DNA of 7,584 nt, taken from the NCBI GenBank assembly GCA_046305255.1, contig JBKCCF010000113.1, positions 1-7,584 on the forward strand, written 5' to 3'. This stretch comes from UBA6136 sp046305255. GTDB lineage: Bacteria; Pseudomonadota; Gammaproteobacteria; Methylococcales; Methylococcaceae. Below the pieces are notes generated by a model. It worked only from the letters and a program-made list of their open reading frames with translations. It was not told where the DNA came from and did no database searches. The position numbers and the translations under genes are program-made. Positions 6,414-7,584 of this stretch are shown piece by piece. Numbering within the stretch: the first letter of the stretch is position 1; each line of letters begins with the position of its first letter.

Positions 6414-7584
6414 CTAGCCTGCCAGTAAACGACCAATGTCGAGATAAAAGGCGAGCGCCATAAGACAGAGAAGCAGGAATATACCGACCTGCTGAAAATA
6501 GGTTTGGGTGCGGTCCGACAAGGGGCTGCCCTTAATCGCTTCAACCAGATAGAACAGCAGATGGCCGCCATCCAGTACTGGAATAGGTACCAGATTGAGC
6601 ACCCCCAGACTGATGCTGACCAGCGCCAGAAACTTCATGAACTGACCCACGCCCATACTGGCTGATTGACCCGCATATTGGGCGATGCTGATCGGGCCAC
6701 TCAGATTTTCGACCGAGGCCTTGCCGATGACCATCCGCCCCACCATCTTGAGCGTCAAGGTCGAGTACTGGGTGGTCTTGTCGAGGGCAGCAACCAGCGC
6801 CGGAAGCACACCCAGCCGGTATTCGACGCTCATGTCGGCAGCGACCGATTCAGGCAACCTGACACCCGCCCCGATCCGGCCAATGCGTCCTTCCTCTGAA
6901 TCCATGGCGCGGGGGCTCAGGGTGAACATCACCTGAGCGCCATCCCGTTCAATCAGCACCTTGATGGGCTGATCGGGACGCGCTCTTACATACTCGACCC
7001 ACTGTTTCCAGGTGCTGATGACACTGTCATCGGCCTTGACGATACGATCGCCTGGCTTAAGACCGGCCACCTCGGCCGAACCACCCGGTTCAATGCGGTC
7101 AATCACCGGCAGTAGTTCAGGCTCAAACGGGGTAAAGCCCAACTGTTTTTGCAGTGCCTGCGGTTGCTCCGCGCTCTCACGCGAGATCACCAGCGTCAGC
7201 TGGCGGGTGTGACCGTCAACGCCTCGGACCGTGACGACGATGGGCGCTTCGTCCAGCGCCCGCTCCATAATTTCGCTAATCGCCATCTGCCAGGTCGGCG
7301 TCTGGTCATCACCCACAGCAATAATCTCGTCTCGGGCCTGAAAGCCCGCCTTCTGCGCCAGAGTGCCCTGCTCTACCGGGCCGAGCATGGGGCGGGCACC
7401 GGTTTCACCCCACATGAAAGCCACCCAATAGATCAGTATGGCCAGCACAAAATTGAACAGCGGTCCGGCAAACACGATGGCCGCCCGGCTCGCCAGAGGC
7501 TTTCGATTGAAGGCATGGGCCAGATCGACAGGCGCCAACTCACCTTCCCGCTCATCAACCATCCGGACATAACCGCCGATAGGC
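6414..7584 (-). CDS. rseP: Site-2 intramembrane zinc metalloprotease RseP (MucP), N-terminus outside window
   Basis: RseP cuts the anti-sigma factor RseA/MucA inside the inner membrane after DegS/AlgW cleavage, releasing sigma-E/AlgU. It also clears signal-peptide remnants. The frame is open to the right edge, and 389 C-terminal residues of a usual 450 or so are visible, starting PIGGYVRMVDEREGE. Counting from the ATG at 7562, I see a membrane segment (about 27-50), two PDZ domains (about 60-130 and 148-215), the conserved SGPISIAQ (288-295) and the LDG motif (PVLDGGH, 328-334) with the metal-ligand aspartate at 331. A last membrane span lies at about 357-376. The HExxH zinc site is expected just beyond the window. 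The ATG at 7562 is internal, not the start. dsbC follows after 28 bp, whereas in many relatives bamA follows rseP. Confidence 0.95.
   Translation of the reverse strand, partial: PIGGYVRMVDEREGELAPVDLAHAFNRKPLASRAAIVFAGPLFNFVLAILIYWVAFMWGETGARPMLGPVEQGTLAQKAGFQARDEIIAVGDDQTPTWQMAISEIMERALDEAPIVVTVRGVDGHTRQLTLVISRESAEQPQALQKQLGFTPFEPELLPVIDRIEPGGSAEVAGLKPGDRIVKADDSVISTWKQWVEYVRARPDQPIKVLIERDGAQVMFTLSPRAMDSEEGRIGRIGAGVRLPESVAADMSVEYRLGVLPALVAALDKTTQYSTLTLKMVGRMVIGKASVENLSGPISIAQYAGQSASMGVGQFMKFLALVSISLGVLNLVPIPVLDGGHLLFYLVEAIKGSPLSDRTQTYFQQVGIFLLLCLMALAFYLDIGRLLAG

Noticed and set aside
6386..6571. Extension of dsbC to an upstream ATG at 6571, giving 305 residues.
   Set aside because: The extra 62 residues overlap the rseP 3' end in another frame and place the signal peptide internally. 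The ATG at 6385 has a strong ribosome site.

Overview
The window looks like a chromosomal segment of a gammaproteobacterium. The divergent pair mutS / pncC (stand-alone CinA-type amidase) is the arrangement known from Pseudomonas and relatives, and MutS, DsbC and RseP are all of gammaproteobacterial type. I cannot name a genus. Housekeeping DNA on the right (mutS, dsbC, rseP) is GC-rich. The left third is lower in GC and has the look of an accessory surface-polysaccharide locus.

Layout, left to right. Positions 1 to about 140 are the right end of an IS4-family (Tn5/IS50-like) insertion sequence, with the last 43 codons of its transposase on the + strand. It interrupts a SAM-dependent methyltransferase (- strand, remnant 106-351). 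Next come wzt (348-1568, ATPase with a C-terminal sugar-binding domain) and wzm (1568-2362, permease), both on the - strand. The three polysaccharide genes read wzm, wzt, methyltransferase and overlap by a few bases at each junction, so they form one translationally coupled operon. Upstream of wzm, in the same direction, is pncC (2438-2944). A 45-bp gap separates pncC from the divergent mutS (2990-5569, + strand). mutS converges on a rseP-dsbC pair (- strand) across an 84-bp gap that holds a perfect 10-bp-stem hairpin. rseP runs off the right edge, and its N-terminus with the zinc-binding HExxH is outside the window.

How the genes work together. Wzm and Wzt form the inner-membrane ABC exporter for an undecaprenyl-linked polysaccharide, probably an O-antigen. 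In systems of this type with a Wzt sugar-binding domain, a modifying enzyme such as a methyltransferase caps the growing chain and the domain recognises the cap before export. Here the probable capping enzyme has been cut off just after its SAM-binding motif by the insertion sequence, so the terminal modification may be lost. RseP (intramembrane protease of the sigma-E pathway) and DsbC (periplasmic disulfide isomerase) are both envelope quality-control proteins and probably share a transcript. MutS and PncC are ordinary housekeeping genes (mismatch repair, NAD salvage).

I see no wholly new system. The items most worth a second look are the IS-broken methyltransferase, the AT-rich sugar-binding part of wzt on a more GC-rich ATPase, the polysaccharide operon lying where recA usually follows pncC, and the unusual rseP-dsbC pairing. 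No tRNA, rRNA, CRISPR array or replication origin was found.
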